From assembly GCF_040954835.1 (NCBI RefSeq), contig NC_090714.1, positions 8,730,501 to 8,794,500 of the forward strand: a stretch of 64,000 nt of DNA. The letters run 5' to 3'. The notes beneath the pieces were generated by a model. The model searched no databases. It was given only the letters and a program-made list of their open reading frames with translations, and was not told the origin of the DNA. Both the position numbers and the translations under genes were made by a program. Positions 46,251 through 57,239 of the stretch are shown here, in pieces. Source of the DNA: Lepisosteus oculatus (taxonomy: Eukaryota; Chordata; Actinopteri; Semionotiformes; Lepisosteidae). Every line of letters starts with the position of its first letter. The first letter of the stretch is position 1.

Positions 46251-47227
46251 AGCCTATTATATAGAAGAATTTGAAAAATGTTCTTCAGTTCAGAATTAAA
46301 AGATGGTTATAAATTGGAATTCGTAACAGGCACTTTGGCTATTGTGCCAGGCTTCTTTAATGTTTGTCCTTAACCTGTACCATTGAGTTTTACCCCACAT
46401 TTACCCCACACAATTATGGCTCAGATAGATAGCTCTCTGCCTATTTTGTCATCTAGGGAATCTGACACTTCAGACAACATCCCATCTAACACCTGCAGCT
46501 GTAAGAGGCACTGAAAAGATCTTTGCTGGTAGTCATACAGAAATTATCAAATGAGAAGTGGATTGTTTTGATGAAAATGTAAAAGCAAATATTTTTTTAT
46601 ATATACAGTATGTACTAAAATGTTTTTACTGTTCTTTGGTAATTGAACATTTATACTACCATGTTCTTGTGTCTTGGTGATTGTTACCAAAGGTAAGCAC
46701 TTGCCTCAGTGAAATAACATTTTTATTTCAGAAGATAACATAGTGTGTTAGGATGTGATGTAGGTTAGGGTTTGAATAAGTTTCACAGCAAAATAAGATT
46801 GTATATAAAATATACTAGCAATGGAAGACAATGGATACTTAATGAAATCATACTGTAACGGTAAAGGCTGAACTGAAAAGAGAAATTGTATTTATGTTAC
46901 AAATATGATTGTTAGCAACACAATTCATATATTTTTAGCTTAGCTTCTAGCCATAAAAAAATGATTGTGTATTTTGCCTACAGCTGTTAATATGTGGCTC
47001 CAGATTAGAAAACTTCTGGACATTTTCCCAAGAGCAATATGGACAGCGTTTTCATATTTAAACTTAATTAAATTATTAAATATAGACCTCTGAATAACAT
47101 CTGAATACAGATTAAAATTATGTAATACTAATATATGTAATATAATCTATATATTATATAATTATAATATATAGATTATAATACTATATAATAATACTAT
47201 TATATATAGTATTATAATACTAGTATT
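46251..47227. other. Non-coding, AT-palindromic
   Basis: No gene. From 47100 to 47220 the DNA is almost pure A/T with overlapping palindromes, adjoining the PLE hairpin. Confidence 0.5.
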
Positions 47228-47425
47228 ACTTGTTCCTTTGCAGCCTACGCATGCTGACGCAGCTACCCACCTGAACTATGTAATATAATAGTTCAGGTGG
47301 GTGGCTGCGTCAGCATGTGTAGGCTGCAAAGGAACAAGTGATAGGTTTATTCCATGCTGAAAAAAAGGTGAAGAAGGCTCCACGGCCGAAACGTTGTGTT
47401 CTCTTTATATTTTTCCTATTACTTG
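47228..47425 (+). mobile_element. PLE terminal fragment with 51-bp hairpin
   Basis: Two 51-base arms (47228-47278 and 47289-47339) are inverse complements with two mismatches around a 10-base loop. They comprise the PLE terminal sequence 'ttgcagcctacgcatgctg'. An inverted 'ggtttattccatgctg' follows, then the PLE terminal core (47369-47392) and 'cctattacttgttcc'. There is no coding. Confidence 0.8.
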
Positions 47426-47429
47426 TTCC

Positions 47430-49385
47430 TATGTAATATAATAATAGTAGAATACTTGCTGAATACAATGTTTAGTCACACTACTGCTGCAGTGGATTTT
47501 ATTCTGTTTTTTATATCTTTATTAGTAATTATAAAGTACCAGACTATGGTTACCTTAACCTTTAAACACAAAAATAATGTATAATTTATTATAAGGCTAT
47601 ATTAATTTAAAATGATTTGGTTACTGTTGGATTATAATTTATCAGATTCACTAGCAGATATGTACTAGATTACATTTAGATTATCTGTTCTTCAGAAATA
47701 ATGGATAATACATCAAAATTAACAAGTGAAAACTTGTATTGTAAGAAACTGTATTTTTTAATATAAGAAGGGATGTCATGGTTGCATATCTGAGTAACTG
47801 AAATAAGTGAAAAAGAGTATGAATATATAATTTCAAAAATAAAAATGATTCAGTAATCTGAAGGTTTTTCCTCAAAGTACAGAACAACACAAAAGCTTTT
47901 TTCAGGTCAAATGATCAATTTGATTTTATAAAGAACCACCTAATTGCACAGTAAGAGTATGAATATTGTTCAAAATGTTGCTGGCTGAATGTCTACCTTC
48001 TCCTCTTTTTTGCTTTAAAACAAGACAGAAAAAGTAAAAAATATAAGAGTAAATTATATAACTTGTGTAATTTTATAAGAATGTTTGGTATTAAAAGTTA
48101 CTACTGGAATAGGGAATATGATGTTAGGCAACAATACAGAAAGCCAAGGTAGATATCCGCTTTAATGTTGAAAAACAAAAATTATATAAAAGGTCCAGAC
48201 ACAGACATCACTGTCAGTGCAACAGAACTTCCTAATTAAATAGAACAGCATGAATCAATCTAGAATACTTAAGTGTTTCTCTAAAGCTGGTAAATTATTT
48301 AACTGCCAAGTTTTAGTCTAGCACAAGAGTTAATTTCTTTGTATATTTAATCAATGCAATTTGCTACCTCTCCATCAATTAAAGAGGGAAGGTACAGCAA
48401 TTTCAAAATGAGTTAACAGAGCTATTTTATAGTGTGCCTAAACAAATGAGTCAAAATGGATTTTATCATGTAAAAGCTGTATATATGCTGTCATGTAAGT
48501 TGTTTCTTTAAGACTTTGAAGTTGTTTTATTCACATACTCAAATGTTGATGTTGATGTATGTTGTTTTATTCAACATACTCAAATGTTGAGTACAACTCT
48601 GGAATTTTCCAAATATTTAAAATGAAACACAACACTAAATAATGCCTAGTTTTTACATGCATTTCTCATTTTGTAATTTCTATTAAAAATAAATGTATAA
48701 AACAAGAAAATGGTGCACAATCTTTTTTTTATTTGAATTGTGTTTTTATTGTTCTGAACTAGTTGTATATTTATGGCTCTGGTTAACAAATGTAAAAAAA
48801 CTAATTACAAATGAAAACCTTCAGTTTGAATTCTGTTTCTTGATGCTTTGTTCCCATAATGCATCACATAAACAAACCATTGATCGATGCTGCAGTGTAG
48901 ACAGTTTGGTCACACTGTTCTGATTTGCATAATTTCTCAAATAATAGAAACAAGAACACTGTTGAAAATACTAAACCATGCCACGTCTGTAGTACAGGTC
49001 TATGCCAATGTTCTTTTGATGTGTTAAAAGAATAAAGTAGTGAAACATTTCAGATCTGCCAATGATTTTCTCTTAGTAATTTAACAAGCTCTCATCTCAT
49101 CCCATCAGTGATGCATCCTTTGCAAAGACACATACACTGCCAGGCAAGTTTAAAACAACCCCTGTTGGTTAAGCGAATTATGTATAATATACAGTATATA
49201 CTTAATATACATTTAATATTGTTAGATATTAGCTAAGCTGTTTCCTCTGTGTTGCATAGGATCAGGGACTACTTATTTTTTTAAAGGCCCTTAACTCATT
49301 TGTAAAGACATTTGTCAGATGTTTCTTAAAAGCAATCTTGAATATTATAAAATAGAAATGAATGAGCTGTTATTGTAAGATGTAC
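47430..49385. other. Non-coding, nothing recognised
   Basis: AT-rich host-like sequence. A local duplication of about 40 bases ('tgttttattca.catactcaaatgttga') occurs at 48523-48590. Confidence 0.45.
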
Positions 49386-49389
49386 ATAA

Positions 49390-49545
49390 CCATTCATCTA
49401 TTTTCTAAGTGCTTCATCCAATTCAGGGTCACAGGGGACCTTTACACAGCATGGGTGCAAGGCAGGATACTCCCCGGATAAGATGCCAATTCATTGTTGG
49501 GCAGGAACAGACACAAACAAAAACACACACACACACACACTAGAG
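49390..49545 (-). repeat. Widespread fish interspersed repeat ending in (CA)n
   Basis: 'cattcatctattttctaagtgc', 'cagggtcacaggggacc', 'gtgcaaggcaggatactcc' and 'aagatgccaattcattg' precede a (CA)n tract at 49522-49539. It is in the opposite orientation to the fragment at 42845. Confidence 0.55.
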
Positions 49546-50615
49546 TTTTGAAAACACCAGTTTGTCCAGAATGAGAGGCAACACAAATCTCTGAAAGACA
49601 TGCAGCATTGGGTGATCTTTAATCTTTTCTTTATTCAGATTTGCATCAGAGTGCAGCATTTGAGATAAAGCATTTGACAATTTATCCCCCATGAGGACAT
49701 TAGCATTGATCGAGTCGTACGAAAGGAAGAAAAAGTTGGACACAACCTACTACCCAATTTAAACCTACTGATTGGTTTCACCTGAAGCATATGGAGATGT
49801 AACTTTTGTAAAGATATTTATATTGACTGAAGGTATGTACTGAAAGTATACAATAGAAAATTGAATGACTTGGTCTATACCAAAATAATATGTTAGTCCA
49901 TTTTAATTCTTTTTAAAAACTAATTTCCAAAGTAGGGCCCATTTGACTTTTGAACACCTTTCAGTGTACCAATAAATATTAAAGGCAGTGTTTTTTTTTT
50001 CTAATCCTGTCCTCGTCTCATATACTCCTTCACAGATCAGCTCCCTACGTTCAGTGCTCATTGTCTTAAACAGCTGGTTAATATTCACCAAACACCCTGT
50101 TCAATCACCATGGGAGGAATTAACAATAAATGAAGTACATCTAAACAGATGTTGTCATTTTAAAAATCAATCCATCCACTAAAAACAAACCACTTAGGGT
50201 ATGTCTAGCGATTTGCAAGGCTTGCATGTTGGCACAACTTTAATAAGACCACAAAAAAACAACCCCAGTGGCCTTGTTTTTGTAAATATGCCTGTTGACT
50301 CACTCAGCACAGTAAATTTGAAAATAAAAGCAACAGAAGTGAGGAAATTGATTTTTATGTTTTAATATACTCAGCATGTTTGTACTACATTTTGTGTTGT
50401 CTTGTTCATTTTAATAAGCTTTTGAAGCACTCTGGCAATTCATCTGACAGTAAACAATGTGCTTCTTGGTTGTTGTTTTTTTTTTTGCTGCACTTGATTA
50501 ACGGAATGAACTTAACTCAAGCTCATATGGCTCATGTTTCTAGAGCAGCAGCATGTCTTGCCCTCTGCCCCAAAGCAGTTTTTTTTAACGTTGCAAGTAA
50601 AACTGTAAACAGCAT
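49546..50615. other. Non-coding, nothing recognised
   Basis: No convincing frame or repeat seen. Confidence 0.4.
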
Positions 50616-50620
50616 TACCT

Positions 50621-51060
50621 GTCACGCCCCACACTCTCCCTCGCAAACGCCGTTACATTCCCAAACCCATTTTTTCACGATCTCATTCCTTACTGAACCC
50701 ATCACATTCTCACATGCACCAGATTCCACAGATTCTCAATCCTGGACCAATTATTCAACCATGTCCCTCTCCACCCAGTATTTAAAGTTTCCTCACGCAC
50801 CAACCCAGGCTCACTATTTAGAAGCCTCCCGAAGAATTCTCTTGTGCACGTTCAAACCTTCTTGACCGATTTCCCAGTTCCCGATCTTAACTCCTGCCTT
50901 TTTCGACCACACTTCTTGGATATGGTTTTTCAGATTGTCTTTCACGGATTTCCCTGGTTACTGGACTCATTGCTTCTCCTATCAATTAAGCCTCTGTATT
51001 ATGTGTTTCAGATATTGTCCCTGTGCTACTGTGCATTCTGCAGGATTCACGGCAATGCAT
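50621..51060 (+). mobile_element. Possible Gypsy-type solo LTR, decayed
   Basis: It begins TGTCACGCCCC and contains a C/T-rich middle with 'ggttactggactc', an 'attaagcctctgtatta' block and 'tgtgctactgtgcattctgc'. These follow the layout of TGTCACG-type fish Gypsy LTRs. No target duplication or clean right end could be found. Confidence 0.4.
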
Positions 51061-51550
51061 AAGGATCCTCCCATTCTATTTATTGATTCCTTGACAATAC
51101 CTTGATCTAAATTTTACACTATCAACAAAAAAAAAACTTTTCGGTCTGAATCTATAAAGAATGGTTTTCCCAGATTCTCAGAACCATACAAATACCTAAT
51201 CTACTTACTGCAAATAAATTGCTTCCTGAGGAATACTGTCTCCTACCTTCTAAAGTATTTAAAATTCAAGTTCTACCCAACTTCATGTAACACTTCATAG
51301 ACAAGAAAGTATTACCAGGAAAAAATAAAAAATCTTACTATGAACTCTGTTATGAAAACCCTGTAGAGTATCTGAAAATGAATGCCAGATTAAAGCCACC
51401 TTTCAATTTACTCAAACTGAAAATTCCAATAGTAGTTTTCATTGGGTGAAGGCAATCAGACAGTTGTCAGTGTTGGGACAGTCAGAAATTGTGACTGACA
51501 GATGTGTGAAGATTTGATTTATTAGTCAGAACTACAATTGAGGCAGTTCA
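51061..51550. other. Non-coding, nothing recognised
   Basis: No gene or clear repeat seen. Confidence 0.4.
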
Positions 51551-51554
51551 CACA

Positions 51555-51650
51555 TAGTTGTGCTTCAATTCAATTCAAGCTTTATTGTCCCCTAGGGGAA
51601 ATTTGTTTTAGGGCACACTCAAACACAACACAATGAAAAATACACATCAT
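51555..51650 (-). mobile_element. LINE 3' tail fragment
   Basis: 'caattcaattcaagctttattg' followed by 'tcccctaggggaaat' is the complement of a common fish LINE 3' end (cccctaggggacaataaagc). It is very short and 5' truncated. Confidence 0.5.
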
Positions 51651-53135
51651 CAAAAGGGAAGAGAATACAGTAGTGTTACGGGAGAAAAGAAACAACTTTC
51701 TTAAAACACACACATGCTTGTGTGACTTTCTCTTACTGTATAATGTCTTGAGTATTAAAGAAAAACAAGATGAAAAACTCTTACATTTGTTCCCGATAAA
51801 GTAGTTAAAACAGCTCTCTTATTAACTTTAGTTTAATTCAATACAAAGTATATTTTAGCCTTTGAAAATCAAAGCAAGATGCAGTGATAAACGCAAGGAC
51901 ACCAAGAGAGTGATCATTTGCATTTGGAACTACAAGACATTCTTGTCAGACATGTGTTTCAGTAGAAAGCCAGGATGATAGTTGTGAATCTGTGTCGCAA
52001 AAAAGGTGAGAAGCACCAAAGAAGAGAAAATCTTACAATTTTCTGACAATACACCCTTTCATTTTACTAAATGCCCAGTAAAGAAAACATAATATCAATA
52101 CAGGGATTTCAATTACATCACTGTTTTCATAAAAGCATAAAAGGCTACCAGGAACCATATCATGTATAATATAAATGTCCAAAACATGAAAATAACTTGT
52201 TCACCTAGTTCAGGATTCTACACAAGGTATTTTCACCCTTTTAAGGGTATAGAAAGTTTCTTGGCAATAAAGAGCATGTGCTTGATAATATCAATGAAGA
52301 CCACAGCTAGTGCTACCAGGAGTAATTTAAATCCCAAGGTTAGGGATATTTCCATATTTCATGACAGAAATACAGAAGCAACTGCACAGGATATTTATAC
52401 TAGCAAGGAAATAGAATAGTGTTATTTAAAGGTTTAAATTATAGTCCTCAATAAGCCTTTAAAAGCTTTTTAGTCTTACTTAACTGCAGTATTTCTGATA
52501 TATTCAACGTGTTATGTTAAACTAGTTACACTATATTTTCTATATCATATAAGAAACAAACGTACCATGAAAGTCAAAAGGGTGATTCAAAGGATAGAGA
52601 CAATCTACTAATGATGTAAACAATTAAATGTGTTGTGTGATGTCTAAAACAATTTAGTTAATTAAAAAAAATCCTTGTGTTGATCCAGGTGTTCCATGAA
52701 AAACTCTGTGTCTCTCTGTGTCCCTCAGGAAGTTTAGTAAAGTCACACTGCCTCCAAGACTGCTGAGTCTGGGCAACAATGTGGAGATGTAACATTGTTA
52801 TGAGATTATTTTAGAGAGAACAAAATTACTGCTGTCTCAAGCAGAAGGAACTGGTGTTTCCAGAAAGGTCATACATTATATACTTACAAAAAAACATATG
52901 GCCATCAACATCTGCTTATGTCTAACTAAATTAAAATACTTCCCCAGTTTAATGACAGCACTCTGAATTAAATTGCACTAGTACTTGCTATGCATATACA
53001 GTACATAGAGTGCTGGGGCACATTGCTTATAAAACAAATAATTATACTCCATAGTTATTTGTATAAAGAATTACATTTTAAATTAATAAAAATGCATGGG
53101 AAAATACCATTAAAAGGTAGTTACATAACATATTT
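51651..53135. other. Non-coding, nothing recognised
   Basis: AT-rich sequence with only short spurious frames. Confidence 0.4.
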
Positions 53136-53139
53136 ATGC

Positions 53140-53465
53140 CAGCAACCATATCACCCTGCAACTCACAACTAGTAACCCATTGAAGCTAAGCAGCTGTGAG
53201 CCTGGTCAGTACCTGGATGTGAGACCTCCTGGGGAAAAAACTAAGTTGCTGCTGGAAGAGGTGTTAGTGGGAGCAGCAGGGGGTGCTCACCCTACAGTCT
53301 ATGTGGGTCCTAATGCCCCACTATAGTGACAGGTTGCTGTACTGTAAAAAAAGGTAAGATGAGATGTAAAACTGAGGTCTTGACTCTCTGTGGTCATTAA
53401 AAATCCCAGGGTGTTTGAGTGGAGTGTCCAGAAAAGTGCTATAACAAGTGTAAGCAATTATTATT
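53140..53465 (+). mobile_element. 5S rRNA-derived SINE (SINE3 type)
   Basis: The head (about 53140-53235) follows 5S rRNA: 'accatatcaccctg', 'gaagctaagcagc', 'gcctggtcagtacctggatg' and 'gagacctcctggg', covering the internal Pol III promoter. The body contains 'cagcagggggtgctcaccct' and 'tgactctctgtggtcatt'. The tail ends 'aagtgtaagcaattattat'. The promoter is degenerate. It is an established class of vertebrate SINE. Confidence 0.82.
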
Positions 53466-53938
53466 ATAGTAAATATACAACATTTTTTAATTTGATTAAA
53501 AGTAGCATTTTCCCATTTTTGTGTTGAAAGATTTTTTCTCCATCAATTTTTTAATGCAGTCACACTGAAAACAAAAGCCCCACAAACGGAAGAAATTAAA
53601 ATATCCAGTAGAATTTGATGCCTTCCTTGGGTTTGTATGGATCCCTGGTGATACCTGAAAATTTGTTTGTTACTCTGAAATAACAGAATCCTCATTCTTT
53701 GTGGGTACAGCAAGTGAGAGAGCCAGTGTTTTGATTTTTACCTACAGTAAATGTAAATAAAGTTTCTGGAAGATTGTGACTGATAAAAAAACAACATTAG
53801 TCTTATATGCTAAAATCTAGGGGAGCTTCTGAGGCAGAAGCAAATATCAGGATATACTGTAGAAATAGTTGTTGGACAGTTTATCTACTATAAAGATAGT
53901 TTATCTTTTCTTAACTAAAAGATGTGGATGTTTGATAT

Positions 53939-54158
53939 AGTAGCGCTCTCAGGTTCACGTGGGTATGCGCTCCCCACTGCTGGGGACTCGAATCAGCGCC
54001 TTCGGCATCACTCAACAGGGACCCAGCCAGTTGAGCTAAAGGGAAATCTTCCATTAGCCCGACGGCTGCGGTCCCTGCTATTCACAGGGAAGGGCGGTGA
54101 AATCACCGCGCTGGTAAGCCGGCTCGCACAACTTCTAATGTCGGCTGTATGCGTTACA
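53939..54158 (-). repeat. TRIM 3' LTR with tRNA-like Pol III boxes
   Basis: The A box TAGCTCAACTGG fits the TRGCNNARYNGG consensus exactly and the B box GATTCGAGTCC has one mismatch. The terminal CA has become CT. Confidence 0.8.
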
Positions 54159-54170
54159 CTCTCCCCCACT
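54159..54170 (-). promoter_or_regulatory. TRIM polypurine tract
   Basis: AGTGGGGGAGAG on the minus strand immediately precedes the 3' LTR start, the position of the plus-strand primer. Confidence 0.75.
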
Positions 54171-54202
54171 TAATTTCGCCGTCCTCGGCAAAGGGCTTTC
54201 CC

Positions 54203-54220
54203 ATCCCACTTCTTACATCA
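54203..54220 (-). promoter_or_regulatory. TRIM primer-binding site (tRNA-Leu type)
   Basis: TGATGTAAGAAGTGGGAT matches 15 of 18 positions of the complement of a vertebrate tRNA-Leu 3' end (TGGTGTCAGGAGTGGGAT). It lies one base inside the 5' LTR. Confidence 0.75.
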
Positions 54221-54221
54221 A

Positions 54222-54467
54222 TGTAAAGCCCTCAGGTTCACATGGGTATGCGCACTCACCTCTGCCGCCTCAAGTCAGCCCCCCACCGCCGGGGACTCAA
54301 ACCCAGGCCTCCGGCGTCACTCAACAGGGACCCAGCCCATTGAGCTAAAGGGAAATTTCCCATCAGCCCGACGGCTGCGGTCCCTGCTATTCACAGGGAA
54401 TGGCGGTGATGTCACTGCGCTGGTAAGCCGGCTCGAACAACCTGCAATGGTGGCCTTATACGTTACA
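54222..54467 (-). repeat. TRIM 5' LTR with tRNA-like Pol III boxes
   Basis: Its minus-strand sequence contains TAGCTCAATGGG (A-box-like), 31 bases, then GGTTTGAGTCC (B-box-like with one mismatch), tRNA-like spacing. The T-arm half GCCTGGG...CCCCGGC still pairs mostly. It carries 26 extra bases relative to the 3' LTR. Confidence 0.8.
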
Positions 54468-54649
54468 ATATGAATTAAGTTAAATCGTTGTATATTTCAA
54501 AGATTTATTAGCAATAAAGCACTGATCTAGAACTAAGCAATGCTTTGCATTGCATAAACATTGAACAGAACGTTATAAAAATACTGTGTAGGAGCCATGT
54601 GATGTTTTAATTTGGTTATATTCCTTTAAAAACAATCCTGTAAATATGT

Positions 54650-55380
54650 TGATGTTATATTTGAAAACCACATTGTTTTGTTTGCGTAAATTGTGCATAT
54701 GCCTTTAAGACGACCAATCGCCAATGTTCTTTAATGGAAATTCTAGAAGTTTTAGTTTTAAACAAATTGGAGGAAATTGGAGCACAACGGCTCTGATGCG
54801 CTTGTGTAGGTGCGGGTTTAGTTTACTTACGTTTTGTGGAATAGTTTTTGGTATTGTGGAAAACTCCATCTTCTCCTTTTTTTGTTAACGAAACCAAAGT
54901 GAATGTAAATAAACACGTTTAATTTTTAAACCTGGCGAAGTTCATTGTGGAATCTACAGAGGCATAGTCAGCCATAAGCTCACATTTCTTACGATGGAAT
55001 TCGGAGCTCCGTGAAATTGGCCCCCCTAAAAACAGCACAAACGATGAAACCCACCTCATTCGTTAGTGCTACGTTTGAGCCGGATTGTGCCGTTGAAAGT
55101 AGCGTTTGTGCTGCTTTCGTTTTCGAGATAAAGCGCCTTGTTTTGTTGGGTCGTGACGTCACTCAGCCCCCCTACAACGTCGTAGAGGAACTGGACGTAT
55201 CTCATTCGTTAGTGCTACGTCTTGGTTTTCCGATGATCACGTGACCATGCACAGTGCCTTTGACCTCCAGTGACTCTGGCTGCCGAGTTCAATCGCTCTG
55301 TTACCGGCGCGAGAGTAAGAATTCTGCAACTTTGTTCCTCTGTGTGCCCTGGTGAAGGTATGGCGGTGGATTTTGCATTT
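54650..55380 (+). promoter_or_regulatory. CpG-rich island: candidate promoter or LTR plus leader
   Basis: This is the main CpG-dense stretch outside the transposon coding regions. It has paired CCAAT boxes near 54710, a palindromic CRE (TGACGTCA) near 55155, and an E-box CACGTG near 55240. A 21-base sequence 'ctcattcgttagtgctacgt' occurs twice (about 55055 and 55201). 'ctggtgaaggtatgg' near 55350 could be a splice donor or a start codon context. The part to 54958 could instead be an LTR (TG...CTACA with AATAAA near 54907). No protein can be assigned. Confidence 0.35.
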
Positions 55381-56335
55381 AATATCATTATCTTCTATGC
55401 GTTTGTATGAACAGGAAAATTAAATTTAAATTTCAATATCATACCTGAATCAGAAGAGTTGCAAGCGAAGCCTTAAAAAGCAAACAATTGTATATTCTTA
55501 CAAAAAGGCCTTAACGAACACGTCTTAATACGTCTTTTAAGTTTAAAAGACTTGAATTTGCAACTTTCTGAACCTTGTTGCTTTTTTATATTCAAAGCAC
55601 ATTCGCCAATGTGAAAAAGAACCAGGACTTCAGGACAGTTTTTTTTAAGGGGCACTATGTAAAACGTTTACACAGTTCATAACACATCCGAGAAAAAAGC
55701 TACACTAAGCGACACAAAGAACCAGAAGTGTATGTAAATAGCCGATTTCAATCAAAATAAAAGTTATTCAGCTACAACAGGAGCGTATGAGGAGTATACT
55801 GTAGCAACATTAAGCGAAGTGACAAGCAGCTGAAACACATACTTTGTTATTTCTTAGTGGTTAACTGTAATTCCTTGAACATTCTGCCAAACTTTGAGAG
55901 GGTCCTTTTTTAATTTTAAATCACCTCCACTAATCTCCAAGTTTGACAAATCTAAGATTATTAGAAATATTTATTAATTTTACAGCACCTTTCTTCCATT
56001 TATATTACTGTAGAAATAGTCATTGCTATATTTGTTTTTCATAGAAATGTTTTTTTTCTGTTCACTGAAAAAGGTTTTAAGATGCAAGCTTTTAAAGGAG
56101 CTGTATCTGATATTTGTGATTAAATCAAATCCTTTATAATATTTTAATTCAATCAGTTTTTTAAACTATAACCAGGGGAAAAAAAAAACATTATTTGCAC
56201 CATCAAAAGTGGTGAAACACGCAATGTTAAGACATTCAGCCAATAGCAAATCACCCTTCTTCATTCAGTTTTAATATTTTTAATATATTTAATATTTTTA
56301 ATATTGTTGGTCTGGGTGGATCACCTCTAGAAAAA
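55381..56335. other. Non-coding, nothing recognised
   Basis: AT-rich DNA with a repeated 'tttaatatt' run near 56270-56300; no gene seen. Confidence 0.4.
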
Positions 56336-56339
56336 CTGC

Positions 56340-56900
56340 AGTGCAGAATTGGATGGGGAAAATTTGTGCCTCTCCAAAGGTGGATGGAATCTATTGCATA
56401 GACCCTCAGCTAATAGAAAATCACCTTGGCTTAAGTTGCTGGGGTTTATAGAGCACCTCCCATTCTCAGACTGGGACCGTGCAGCAATGGACAGGGAGCG
56501 GTCTAACCCCCCTCCCAACCAAACAAAAATTTGTGCCTCTCCAAAAATTACTCAGATCTGCTCTACAGACCCTCAGCTAATAGAAAATCACCATGGTTTT
56601 CTTAGATAAGTGTCTTTGCTTAAGTTGCTGGGGTTTATAGAGCACCTCCCATTCCCAGACTGGGACCGTGCAGTGATGGGCAGGGAGTGGTCTTACTACC
56701 CTCCCAAACAAAACAAAATTTGTGCCTCTTCAAAAATACTTCAGATCTACTCTAAAGACCCTCTGCTAATCATACATAAACATGGTTTTGTCGTGTAAGT
56801 GTCTTTGCTAAGGTTGCTGGGGTTTATAGGACCACTTGTTGTTCCCAGACTGGGAACATGCAGTGATGGACAGGGAGTGGTGTCATTACCCTCTCGACCT
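56340..56900 (+). repeat. 189-bp tandem repeat array, left arm
   Basis: Three units with a 189-bp period (for example 'taagttgctggggtttata' at about 56431, 56620 and 56809). Because 189 is a multiple of three, each unit repeats the same short frame (KLLGFIEHLPF, KICAS, DPQLIENHHGF), closed by a stop in most units. The array is inverted relative to 58755-59460. Confidence 0.9.
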
Positions 56901-57206
56901 CTCGAGGTGGAGTGCGATGCTTGCAATGAGTGGTTTATCTTTGTTTGTATAGGTATGACACAGAATGACAAAGATATTGAATCTGTACGGTTTCTGTGTT
57001 GCACAGAAAATTGTGATGTTAAAGCCACGGCATTAAAAACTGGATTCAGTTTCATGAACAAGTGTGAAGCAATCAACAGTGTAATACATAATAAATTAGA
57101 TGTAACCAAAAAAAAAGTAAAATTGATGTATCATGACAGCATTGGTGCTCTAAAAGCACTGGATTATCTCATTGTGGGGGTTTATTGTGGTAAGACAGAC
57201 AATTAA
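56890..57206 (+). pseudogene. PHD-finger-like fragment
   Basis: Immediately after the repeat array the frame reads VECDACNEWFIFVCIGM, then a variable loop and FLCCTENC. This resembles the C-terminal half of a PHD zinc finger, a histone-tail reader, but the expected His after WF is Ile, so the site is damaged. A Lys-rich segment follows to a stop at 57206. It lies in the centre of an inverted-repeat structure and is probably transposon cargo. Confidence 0.5.
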
Positions 57207-57239
57207 CAGATGGTTTCCCAGGATAGGGAGGTCAAACTA

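Larger units (their letters stand above)
53939..54467 (-). mobile_element. TRIM retrotransposon with tRNA-like LTRs, ATAT target duplication
   Basis: On the minus strand the 529-bp unit has a 246-bp 5' LTR (54222-54467, TGTAACG...TTTACA) and a 63-bp interior. The interior has a primer-binding site directly next to the LTR and a purine tract directly before the 3' LTR. The 220-bp 3' LTR is 53939-54158. ATAT flanks it at 53935-53938 and 54468-54471. There is no coding. All parts needed for replication in trans are present, which defines a terminal-repeat retrotransposon in miniature. Each LTR holds tRNA-like A and B boxes. Its termini and target match Gypsy family B, which may have supplied the enzymes. 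Confidence 0.85.
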
